The notes under the pieces: generated by a model
Seen by the model: only the letters and a program-made list of their open reading frames with translations
The model's database searches: none
What the model was told of the DNA's origin: nothing
NCBI GenBank assembly: GCA_024278415.1
Contig: JAJRTI010000099.1
Span: 1 to 5,386, forward strand
Direction of reading: 5' to 3'
Source of the DNA: Planctomycetota bacterium
Lineage (GTDB): Bacteria; Planctomycetota; Brocadiia; JAJRTI01
DNA length: 5,386 nucleotides
Translations under genes and position numbers: made by a program
Shown: positions 1 to 5,336 of the stretch, in pieces
How the letters are laid out: the number at the start of each line of letters is the position of its first letter
Position numbering within the stretch: the first letter of the stretch is position 1

Positions 1-216
1 CCCGCGCTGTGGCACGCGCTGAACGACGGGGAGGACTTCGAACTGCTCTTCACTGCGAGCCAAGCCGAGGCCGAGCGCATCGCGAAGCGCTGGCGCGGCG
101 AGCCGCGCGTGCGCATCATCGGCGAGATCGTGAAAGGCCGCGGCATCTGGATGCGGTACGCCGACGGCCGGCCGGAGCGAGTCGAGGTGGAGGGCTTCGA
201 GCACCTGAAGCGATGA
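1..216 (+). CDS. thiL: Thiamine-phosphate kinase, C-terminal end (partial)
   Basis: This is the last 71 codons of a gene that begins left of the window; it is open from base 1 and stops at TGA 214-216. It contains ALNDGEDFELLFT (residues 6-18 of the fragment), which matches the conserved GGEDYELLFT motif in the C-terminal domain of ThiL. The usual first glycine is replaced by aspartate here. The following ...RIIGEIVKGRGIW segment also fits the family's IGeI...G tail. ThiL phosphorylates thiamine monophosphate to thiamine diphosphate in the cytoplasm and is normally about 320 residues, so roughly a fifth is present. The stop overlaps the tsaE start (ATGA), so the two are probably translationally coupled. 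The call rests on one strong motif plus the tail, because the N-terminal ATP and metal sites are outside the window. Confidence 0.88.
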   Translation, partial: PALWHALNDGEDFELLFTASQAEAERIAKRWRGEPRVRIIGEIVKGRGIWMRYADGRPERVEVEGFEHLKR

Positions 217-695
217 ACACACCGGAACTGGCCGTCACGTCCCGCTCGCCCGAAGAGACCGCCGCGCTTGCGAAGGCGATCGCGGAAGGCCTCCGGGGCG
301 GCGAGATCATTGCTCTGACCGGCGACCTGGGCGCGGGCAAGACGCACTTCACCAAGGGCCTGGCCGAGGGGCTCGGTATCGATCCCCACACCGTGACGAG
401 CCCCACGTTCGTGCTCATCAACGAGTATCACGGCCGCCTGCGCGTGTACCACTTCGACACGTACCGGCTCGACGACTCGGACGCGCTGGAGGCGCTGGGC
501 TGCCAAGAGATGTTCGCGGGCAGCGGCGTGTGTGTGATTGAGTGGGCCTATCGCGTGGAGGACTGCCTGCCCGACGACCGGCTCGACGTGCACATGGAGC
601 ACGCCGGCCCGACGGAGCGCACGCTCACGTTCCGAGCGACGGGCTCGCGCCACGAAGCGTGCGTGGAGCTTGTGAAGGCGCACGTTGGGCAGTAG
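213..695 (+). CDS. tsaE: tRNA threonylcarbamoyladenosine biosynthesis ATPase TsaE
   Basis: This encodes a 160-residue protein, the usual TsaE length. Visible motifs are the P-loop GDLGAGKT (37-44) followed by HFTKGLAEGLG, the switch-like VTSPTF (61-66), HFDTYRL (80-86), and IEWA (109-112) with the conserved Glu-Trp pair. TsaE is the ATPase that drives the TsaB-TsaD complex in making t6A at position 37 of ANN-decoding tRNAs; it acts in the cytosol. An upstream ATG in the same frame (position 9) would only translate thiL sequence out of frame. The start at 213 gives the normal N-terminus (an SPEET-type segment before the P-loop) and the ATGA overlap with thiL. No strong Shine-Dalgarno is seen, which fits coupling to thiL. 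It ends in TAG, showing that amber is an ordinary stop codon in this genome. Confidence 0.97.
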   Translation: MNTPELAVTSRSPEETAALAKAIAEGLRGGEIIALTGDLGAGKTHFTKGLAEGLGIDPHTVTSPTFVLINEYHGRLRVYHFDTYRLDDSDALEALGCQEMFAGSGVCVIEWAYRVEDCLPDDRLDVHMEHAGPTERTLTFRATGSRHEACVELVKAHVGQ

Positions 696-741
696 GCTCT
701 GCGAATCCGAGTTGTTCGCGGCGGCGACTCGCTGTGGCGGA

Positions 742-776
742 CGAGGCCGTCCGCCATGAGTGAGAGGACGGCCTCG
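742..776 (+). terminator. Perfect 11-bp hairpin after tsaE
   Basis: cgaggccgtcc (742-752) and ggacggcctcg (766-776) are exact reverse complements around a 13-base loop. It lies 46 bases after the tsaE stop and 66 bases before the next start, which is where a terminator for the thiL-tsaE transcript would sit. There is no T-run on either side, so it is not a canonical intrinsic terminator. It could instead be an mRNA 3' end stabiliser or a small intergenic repeat. Confidence 0.45.
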
Positions 777-829
777 CCTGGCCCGACGAAGCCTGATCGG
801 CGCTCCCAATCCCCCCCTACGACAGCAAC

Positions 830-835
830 AAGGAG
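830..835 (+). promoter_or_regulatory. Shine-Dalgarno site fixing the start of the TIM-barrel gene
   Basis: aaggag lies 7 bases before the ATG at 843. It decides between this ATG and the in-frame ATG at 756, which falls inside the loop of the 742-776 hairpin and has no ribosome site. Confidence 0.85.
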
Positions 836-842
836 AATCCCC

Positions 843-1703
843 ATGACATCCGCCTCCAATCCGTCCGAGCCTTTCGGCTACTGCATGAACACGTCGACGC
901 TCTCGAAGAGCTTCGACTTGACGCTCGTCGAGCAGATCGACGTGATCGCCGATGCCGGCTTCACTGGCATCGAGCCCTGGGTGCGGCAGATCGAGGCCCA
1001 CCTCGACGCGGGCGGCACGCTCGACGAACTCCGCCAGCGCATCGACGATGCCGGGCTTGAGGTCTCCGACATCATCGCTTTCTTCAAGTGGTGCGACGCG
1101 GACAAGGCCGTGCGCCGCGACGCGCTCGAAGACGCGAAGCGGCAGATGGACCTCGTCGCGCAGATCGGCGCCACGAGGATCGCGGCCCCTCCGTTCGGCG
1201 ACGTGGCCAACGTGGGGCTCGACGAGATTGCGGAGTGTTTCTGCGCGCTCGACGAAGTGGGCAAGCAGACCGGGGTGAAGCCGATCCTGGAGTTCTGGGG
1301 CCACGCTCCGCAACTGTCCCGGCTGTGCGACGCGGCGTACGTCGCGGCCGCGACCGGGCTGCGCGACGTGCAGATGCTGGTCGACGTGTATCACATTTAC
1401 AAGGGCGGCAGCAGCCACGCATCCGTCGCTTTGCTCAACGGCGCGGCCATCGGCATCGTGCACATGAACGACTACCCGGCCGAGCCGGTGCGCGAGGTGA
1501 TGGGCGACGCGGACCGCGTCATGCCTGGCGACGGCGTGGCGCCCATGGACCCGTTCCTCCAAGACCTGCATGCCGCGGGATACCGTGGGATGCTGTCGCT
1601 TGAGCTGTTCTGCCCCGACTACGGCGGCCGCGCGCCGGCCGACGTCGCGGCCGAAGGTTTCGCCAAGACGCGGCAGGCGGTGGTGAGCGCGTTGGGGGGA
1701 TGA
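843..1703 (+). CDS. Sugar phosphate isomerase/epimerase-type TIM-barrel protein
   Basis: This encodes a 286-residue protein with the xylose isomerase-like TIM barrel fold (AP endonuclease 2 superfamily, Pfam AP_endonuc_2). The order of motifs is typical: FGYCMNTSTL at the first strand, GFTGIEPWV (39-47), then E150 in ILEFWG, D181 and H184 in VDVYHIYKGG, H207 in IVHMND, RVMPGDGVAPMD (225-236), and E254 in LSLELF. E150, D181, H207 and E254 stand where the family binds its divalent metal. There is no signal peptide, so the protein is probably cytoplasmic. Relatives isomerise or epimerise sugars and inositol derivatives (IolE, IolI, tagatose epimerase, hydroxypyruvate isomerase); the substrate cannot be told from this sequence. 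The extension before the barrel is short. The gene stands alone, separated from tsaE by a hairpin and convergent with the next gene, so the neighbours do not reveal its pathway. Confidence 0.9.
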   Translation: MTSASNPSEPFGYCMNTSTLSKSFDLTLVEQIDVIADAGFTGIEPWVRQIEAHLDAGGTLDELRQRIDDAGLEVSDIIAFFKWCDADKAVRRDALEDAKRQMDLVAQIGATRIAAPPFGDVANVGLDEIAECFCALDEVGKQTGVKPILEFWGHAPQLSRLCDAAYVAAATGLRDVQMLVDVYHIYKGGSSHASVALLNGAAIGIVHMNDYPAEPVREVMGDADRVMPGDGVAPMDPFLQDLHAAGYRGMLSLELFCPDYGGRAPADVAAEGFAKTRQAVVSALGG

Positions 1704-1769
1704 GGCCCGCCGCCGAAAGCTGCCAGAAGTATCCAAACAAGACTCCGCGCCCAAAGCCGCCCCGTTCGT

Positions 1770-2930
1770 TCAGCCCCCAGAAATTCGGTCAATCTGCGTG
1801 GCCGGCAGGGTCGAGACGTTTGCCGCCAACGGGTAAGCTTCCGTGCCCGGGTAGACGACATAGCCCCTCTGCACTTCCAGGTCTTCCATGGCCACATAGA
1901 AGCCTCGGGTCGGTTTGGGCGTCAGGGAGTACTTGATCTAGATCGCAATGGGAGGTTGGTGGAGTTGAGGGAATAGGAGCAGGTCGATCTCCGCACCCCT
2001 GGCCGTGCGGTAGAAGTAGGTGTGCCAGTGCGAGGGGATGATCGCCAGTACTTGCTCGATGGCCCAGCCCTCCCAACTCGCACCGACCAACGGGTGGCCG
2101 CTTAGGGCATCGAAGTCCATGATGCCAAGAAGGGCATGCAGCAGGCCACTGTCGCGCAGATACACCTTCGGTCTCTTGACGAGGCGCTTCTTCAGGTTGG
2201 CATGGTAGGGCTGCAACTGCCGAACCATGAACGTGTCCTGAAGGATGTCCAGGTAGCGCCGGACCGTCGGCGCCGCTACGCCGAGGCTCGACGCGATCTG
2301 GCTCCCGTTCCAGAGTTGTCCATGGCTGTGCGCCAGCATCAGCCAGAACCGGCGCAGTGCGGTTGAGGGAACACGAATGCCGAGCCCCGGCAGGTCGCGT
2401 TCGAGGTGGGTCTGGATGAATGCCTGACGCCATCGGAAGGACGCTTCGTCCGTCTTCGCCAAGAAACTCTCAGGGAATCCCCCTCGTGTCCATAGCCTTG
2501 TGGCGAAGCGCTCCCGATCAACTTCGGGCAGGCTGAATGGCGCCAACTCGTGGTAGGCGATCCGTCCTGCCAGGGACTCAGACGATTGACGCATGAGATC
2601 GGGAGAGGCCGAGCCAAGAACGAGGAAGCGCCCGGGCCGGCGCCGCTCATCAATGAGGGCGCGCAACACGGGAAACAGATCAGGCCGTCTTTGGATTTCG
2701 TCGAGTACGACGAGCCGGTCAGCGTACGGTCGCAGATAGAGTTCCGGCTCGATCAGCTTGTCCAAGTCTGAAGGCCGTTCAAGATCGAGGTGGACCGCTC
2801 GTGGGTCGAATTGCGTGGCCACCATTTTCGCCAGAGTGGTCTTGCCGACCTGGCGCGCGCCAATGAGTCCTACGGCCGGGAATTCGGCCAGAAGCGAGAG
2901 TATCTGAGGGGTGCATGACCTGTGAAGCAT
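1770..2930 (-). pseudogene. DUF4143-family AAA ATPase interrupted by an amber codon
   Basis: Reading from ATG 2930-2928, 330 codons are open before TAG at 1940-1938. The same frame then continues for 56 sense codons to TGA at 1772-1770. Together this gives about 386 residues, the normal family length. N-terminal AAA domain: fPAV.LIGARQVGKTTL with Walker A at 24-32, Walker B LVVLDE (73-78), and LGSASP (105-110). A winged-helix-like part follows (NGSQIASSLGVAAPTVRRYL, 208-227), then KVYLRDSGLLHALLG (255-269) and the DUF4143 end WEGWAIEQ...RGAEIDLLL. The part past the stop (IKYSLTPKPTRGF, then VVYPGTEAYPLA) is clearly the family C-terminus. The missing residue 331 is the Glu of the expected IEIK motif. 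Cellular roles in this family are poorly known. The protein is either a truncated relic, still able to make the ATPase part, or the stop is a sequencing error. Confidence 0.9.
1938..1940 (-). other. Premature amber stop within the ATPase gene
   Basis: The codon between ATC (Ile330) and ATC-AAG (Ile-Lys) is TAG. A single base change from GAG would restore the family motif I-E-I-K. The change also creates the perfect 10-bp palindrome gatctagatc (1935-1944). Confidence 0.85.
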
Positions 2931-2937
2931 TGTTACA

Positions 2938-2965
2938 ATTATAACGCCAGCCGTTCGATTTGCAA
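2938..2965 (-). promoter_or_regulatory. Sigma70-type promoter of the DUF4143 ATPase, likely leaderless
   Basis: On the minus strand TTGCAA (2965-2960) and a perfect TATAAT (2943-2938) are separated by 16 bases. Only seven bases (TGTAACA) lie between the -10 box and the ATG at 2930. Transcription starting the usual 6-8 bases past the -10 box would therefore begin at or next to the start codon, and no Shine-Dalgarno is present. The stretch is much richer in A/T than the flanking genes, which fits a real promoter. It is separate from the glgA transcript, which would reach it from upstream. Confidence 0.72.
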
Positions 2966-3026
2966 CAATAAAACTGTCTTCTCCATGCGCATCCCGAACC
3001 CCAAAACCCGCCCATGATGGCAGGCC

Positions 3027-4613
3027 TCACCCGCCGGGCCGATACAGCTTCTCCACGTACTGTTGCACCGAATCCTCCCACTCGAACCGCGCGCTCGCGG
3101 CCGCGTTGCACATGCGCGCCCATTGGTCGAGCTTGTTCAGCTTCATGTCGATCGCGGCGAGCGTGGTCTCCACGAAGCGGTCGACTTGCTCGTGCTCGAA
3201 CCACCCGTCGAACGTGAATCCGTTCACGCCGTGCTGCACCGTGTCTTTGAGCCCGCCCACCGCGTGCGCGACGCACGGCTGGCCGTCGCGCATGGCGAGC
3301 ATCTGGCCGATGCCGCAGGGCTCGTACGTGCTGGGCATGAGGAACAGGTCGCCGTTCGCGTAGAGCCGGTCCGCACAGGGGCCTGAGAACCCGTTGAGGA
3401 AGACGAAGTTGGGGTAGCGGTCCATGAGGTCGAGGAGGAACTCCTCGTACTCGGCCATGCCCGTGCCGAGCAGCAGGTAGGCCCCGCGGCCGCCAAGCCC
3501 GTCGAGCACGCCCCGCAATCCCGACTCGCACACGCTGCCGTGGGTGCGCATGATGTGGCACTTCTGCCAGGTGAGCCGGCTCACGCTCGTGAGCACGATC
3601 CCCGGCTTCGCTTTGCGGGCAAGCCACTCACTGAGGCGCACGTACGCGAGGAAGTGGGAGCGCGCGACGGCCGTCTGCTTGCCGGCCCACACGAGCGTCT
3701 GCTCGCGCAGGAAGCTCGCGAGTGCGTCGAAGTTGCAGGCCGCGGGCACGCGCCCGGGCGGGTACTCGCAGCCGTTGAGGATGCCGTGGAGCCGGCCCTG
3801 GCCCTTCGCCCAGGCGAGCGCGCCCTCCAGGCCTTCGCCGCCGCTGAAGCGCATGCCGTCGCTGGGCGCCAGCACCTCCTCCGCGTACGTGGGCGACACC
3901 ACGTGCACCGCGTCGGCCAGGCGAATGCCCGTGGCCATGGGGCTGAACACCGCGCGGTTGCGCGGGTCCTCGAGCCAGCGGTGGTCGTACCAGATGCCCG
4001 GATACCAAGCGTTGAGCGACGAGTCGCCGCCATCGAACGGCCGCGTGCCTTGGATCGCTAGGTTGTGCACGGTGAAGACCGTACGCACCCCGGCGAGGCC
4101 CATGTAGTCGGGGTGGAAGTGCGTGAGCACGAGGAAGAACGCCGCGTGCCAGTCGTGCAGGTGGATGCAGTCCACGTCGCCGAGCGCTCCGGTTTTCAGC
4201 CCTTGCGCCACGGCCATGCAGAAGCGCGCGAACTTCGTCGCATCCGTCTCGAACGGCCGGCCCTCCGGGTCATGCACGTAGATCACGTGCTCGCCGCGAT
4301 CGTGGTCGTACCACTCGAACGCGGGGTGCTCGACTACCAGATGGCGCACGCCGGCGTCGTTGTTCGAGCCAGGCACTTCATGGAGCCACGCGTCGCCCTC
4401 GTGCCCTGCGAAGGAGAACGTCACCGACCCGCGGTATTGCACTCCATCGACTCGATGCAGGAAGCCGTACGCCGGCGTCACGACGGTCACGTTGTGTCCC
4501 AGCCGCGCGAGCGCGGCCGGCGCGTCGCGCACCACGTCGCCGATGCCGCCGACCTTGCCGCCGGGCAGTGCGCCGTTTTCGGCCGAGACCATGAGGATGT
4601 TGAGGGGGGTCAC
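3027..4613 (-). CDS. glgA: Glycogen/starch synthase, ADP-glucose type (GT5)
   Basis: This encodes a 528-residue glycosyltransferase with the GT-B fold that extends alpha-1,4-glucan chains from ADP-glucose. The N-terminal domain begins NILMVSAENGALPGGKVGGIGDVV; K20 in K-V-G-G is the family's ADP-glucose/glucan site. Next come HLHDWHAA (151-158), FTVHNLAIQG (180-189, H183), and VVSPTYAEEV (238-247). The C-terminal domain has TSVSRLTWQK (342-351, R346 and K351 in the usual nucleotide-sugar site), LLLGTG, FLNGFSG, STYEPCGIGQMLAMRDGQ (428-445, catalytic-type E431), and VGGLKDTV. It is somewhat longer than E. coli GlgA (477 residues), partly around 350-380. The EPCGIGQMLAMRDGQP wording marks a GT5 subgroup distinct from the enterobacterial EPCGLTQLY type. 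The start is GTG at 4613 with AAGGA 7 bases before it. No glgC, glgB or glgP is in the window. Confidence 0.95.
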   Translation of the reverse strand: MTPLNILMVSAENGALPGGKVGGIGDVVRDAPAALARLGHNVTVVTPAYGFLHRVDGVQYRGSVTFSFAGHEGDAWLHEVPGSNNDAGVRHLVVEHPAFEWYDHDRGEHVIYVHDPEGRPFETDATKFARFCMAVAQGLKTGALGDVDCIHLHDWHAAFFLVLTHFHPDYMGLAGVRTVFTVHNLAIQGTRPFDGGDSSLNAWYPGIWYDHRWLEDPRNRAVFSPMATGIRLADAVHVVSPTYAEEVLAPSDGMRFSGGEGLEGALAWAKGQGRLHGILNGCEYPPGRVPAACNFDALASFLREQTLVWAGKQTAVARSHFLAYVRLSEWLARKAKPGIVLTSVSRLTWQKCHIMRTHGSVCESGLRGVLDGLGGRGAYLLLGTGMAEYEEFLLDLMDRYPNFVFLNGFSGPCADRLYANGDLFLMPSTYEPCGIGQMLAMRDGQPCVAHAVGGLKDTVQHGVNGFTFDGWFEHEQVDRFVETTLAAIDMKLNKLDQWARMCNAAASARFEWEDSVQQYVEKLYRPGG

Positions 4614-4693
4614 AGTCGTGTCCTTGCAGGATGCAGCAGATTCTTCCTACCGCACACACGCCGAGCTTGTGCTGGCCAGTTCACTTGAGCCAT
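4610..4693 (-). pseudogene. Remnant of a RelE/ParE-type toxin start
   Basis: From ATG 4693-4691 a 27-codon frame reads MAQVNWPAQARR and then an unrelated tail, ending at TGA 4612-4610. The first dozen residues look like the classic beginning of RelE/ParE toxins (M-x-x-V-x-W-t-x-q-A-x-x-d-L). The normal continuation (DL..I..YIA) is missing, so only the head of the gene survives. A second frame through the same bases reads R-L-A-R-W-L-K-stop, ending at 4681. That is the expected end of an antitoxin overlapping the toxin start by 13 bases, an ordinary toxin-antitoxin arrangement. The remnant stops in a GTGA overlap with glgA, so any residual translation would run into glgA. The match is short and the call is inference, but the adjoining antitoxin-like gene supports it strongly. 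Confidence 0.6.
4621..4625 (-). promoter_or_regulatory. Shine-Dalgarno of glgA
   Basis: AAGGA on the minus strand lies 7 bases before the GTG codon at 4613-4611. It supports this non-ATG start, which also gives the normal GlgA N-terminus. The site lies inside the toxin remnant's reading frame. Confidence 0.75.
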
Positions 4694-4705
4694 CTGGCCA
4701 AGCGC
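4689..4705. repeat. 17-bp direct repeat, left copy
   Basis: gccatctggccaagcgc is identical to 4970-4986 and ends sharply on both sides (a/c before, t/c after). On the minus strand it spans the antitoxin-toxin junction and contains the toxin ATG. It looks like one arm of a duplication flanking the inserted 264 bp. Confidence 0.93.
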
Positions 4706-4730
4706 TAGTGGTGCGAACTTAAAAGCTCCT

Positions 4731-4826
4731 CGTCCCGTAGGGACGACCGACAATAGCCCAGCACTTCAGTGCTGGGAGTCGTGCCGGCCGCGGCAAGTGG
4801 TCAGTCCCGTAGGGACGGCTGAACGC
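4731..4826 (+). repeat. REP-like unit 1 (palindromes A1-B1-A2)
   Basis: The A palindrome gtcccgtagggac occurs at 4732-4744 and 4804-4816 (5-bp arms, gta loop). The B palindrome cccagcacttcagtgctggg lies at 4757-4776 (9-bp arms, two-base centre tc). The sequence after A2 (ctgaacgccg) is matched by the second unit. The spacer 4777-4803 is diverged from its partner while the palindromes are perfectly kept, which suggests the hairpins are what is selected or copied. Confidence 0.9.
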
Positions 4827-4854
4827 CGCCGAATCGCCAGTCTGCGGCCGTTCT

Positions 4855-4950
4855 CAGCGTTCAGTCGTCCCTACGGGACTAGGGTTCACGCGTCGGTCCG
4901 TGTTCCCAGCACTGAAGTGCTGGGCTAGTCTCAACTGTCCCTACGGGACA
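4855..4950 (-). repeat. REP-like unit 2, inverted (palindromes A3-B2-A4)
   Basis: Read on the minus strand this repeats unit 1. A appears as gtccctacgggac on the plus strand at 4867-4879 and 4937-4949, and B as cccagcactgaagtgctggg at 4905-4924. The loops gta/tac and centres tc/ga show that the whole unit is inverted. Its A and B palindromes are identical to those of unit 1, while the spacers differ in sequence and by about two bases in length. Confidence 0.9.
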
Positions 4951-4964
4951 GCAGATCGCCTAAG

Positions 4965-5144
4965 TCAGCGCCATCTGGCCAAGCGCCTCTTGGCGACTTC
5001 GTGTGGAACGCCTTTGCCGTCTTCTATCTCTCTGTCACCTTCCTCGAGCTTCCCTTTGATGTATCTAGCGTACGTAGCATCCGACACAGCCTGCCGCACG
5101 TCAGCAATATCCTCTGGGTGTCGAACGGACCGCCGAGACGCCAT
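4965..5144 (-). CDS. Small antitoxin-like protein (type II TA), 3' end altered
   Basis: This is a 59-residue reading frame from ATG 5144 with AAGGAG 7 bases upstream. A longer in-frame ATG at 5249 has no such site. The protein starts MASRRSVRHPEDIADVRQAV and ends with an acidic stretch, LEEGDREIEDGKGVPHEVAKRRLARWR. The pattern eG...dIe.Gk.VPHEev..RL.rW is common at the C-terminus of small type II antitoxins that precede RelE/ParE toxins. No ribbon-helix-helix or other DNA-binding fold can be named from the short N-terminus. The last codon and stop (CGC-TGA) lie partly in the inserted element. The copy at 4681-4705 preserves what was probably the original end, W-L-K-stop, so the protein changed only in its last residue or two. 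With its toxin reduced to a remnant, it is now an orphan antitoxin. Family assignment is by pattern only. Confidence 0.72.
   Translation of the reverse strand: MASRRSVRHPEDIADVRQAVSDATYARYIKGKLEEGDREIEDGKGVPHEVAKRRLARWR
4970..4986. repeat. 17-bp direct repeat, right copy
   Basis: gccatctggccaagcgc again, here forming the codons for ...R-L-A-R-W and the first base of the final codon of the antitoxin-like gene on the minus strand. It also contains an ATG (4974-4972) equivalent to the toxin start, but here it leads only into M-A-L-T-stop because the inserted element follows. Confidence 0.93.
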
Positions 5145-5151
5145 GTTTCCA

Positions 5152-5157
5152 CTCCTT
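5152..5157 (-). promoter_or_regulatory. Shine-Dalgarno of the antitoxin-like gene
   Basis: AAGGAG on the minus strand is 7 bases before ATG 5144. This is the main reason for choosing that start and for believing the 59-codon frame is a real gene. Confidence 0.8.
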
Positions 5158-5190
5158 GTTGTTCTACGCCTCGAGGGTATAGTTTTGCAG

Positions 5191-5216
5191 ACACCCTTGT
5201 CGTATGCAAGGGGTGT
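5191..5216. promoter_or_regulatory. Imperfect hairpin upstream of the antitoxin-like gene
   Basis: acacccttg (5191-5199) and caaggggtgt (5207-5216) pair with one bulged G around a 7-base centre. It lies 47 bases before the antitoxin start, where type II antitoxins often have the palindromic operator they bind to repress themselves. No convincing -35/-10 pair was found beside it, so the operator role is only a possibility. Confidence 0.3.
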
Positions 5217-5336
5217 AGGTCTGATTGTACGTATCCCAACGCGTCGCATTCTGGAGTTTCAGTTTCGAAGTGGATTCAGGCAGGTTCACAACAAACGTCC
5301 CGGCTCTTCGCCTGCGTGCAACCCCTCGCGGACATC

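Larger units (their letters stand above)
4706..4969. mobile_element. REP-like element inserted in a toxin-antitoxin junction
   Basis: These 264 bp lie between two perfect 17-bp direct repeats and contain no credible gene. They hold two homologous, oppositely oriented units, each made of a gtcccgtagggac palindrome, a cccagcacttcagtgctggg palindrome and a second gtcccgtagggac palindrome. The whole is mirror-symmetric about position 4840-4841. This resembles a REPIN or MITE-like non-autonomous element. The ends share only a weak inverted match (acttaa at 4717-4722 against acttag read inward from 4966), so clear terminal inverted repeats are not seen. Removing this segment and one 17-bp copy restores a continuous antitoxin/toxin overlap, the best evidence that it was inserted. 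No transposase gene is in the window. Confidence 0.65.

Noticed and set aside
9..212. Upstream extension of TsaE into thiL
   Set aside because: The residues are arginine-rich out-of-frame translation of thiL; the ATGA start at 213 gives the family's normal length.
756..842. In-frame upstream extension of the TIM-barrel protein from ATG 756
   Set aside because: That ATG sits in the loop of the 742-776 hairpin, has no ribosome site, and the extra 29 residues do not resemble the family; AAGGAG points to 843.
1704..1769. Bidirectional terminator between the convergent genes
   Set aside because: No inverted repeat of useful length was found in this 66-base gap.
1935..1944. Palindrome gatctagatc as an operator
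   Set aside because: It is inside the coding frame and is fully explained by a GAG to TAG change between two ATC codons.
2966..3026. Intrinsic terminator after glgA
   Set aside because: On the minus strand GGGCGGGTTTT looks suggestive, but no stem longer than about three pairs forms before the T-run.
4065..4688. Long plus-strand reading frames opposite glgA (also 3540-4107)
   Set aside because: They are antisense shadows of a clear GT5 gene, with no recognisable domains and no ribosome sites; expected in G/C-rich DNA.
4731..4950. CRISPR array
   Set aside because: The repeats are palindromes of two kinds with inverted order and unequal spacing, not direct repeats with uniform spacers, and no cas gene is present.
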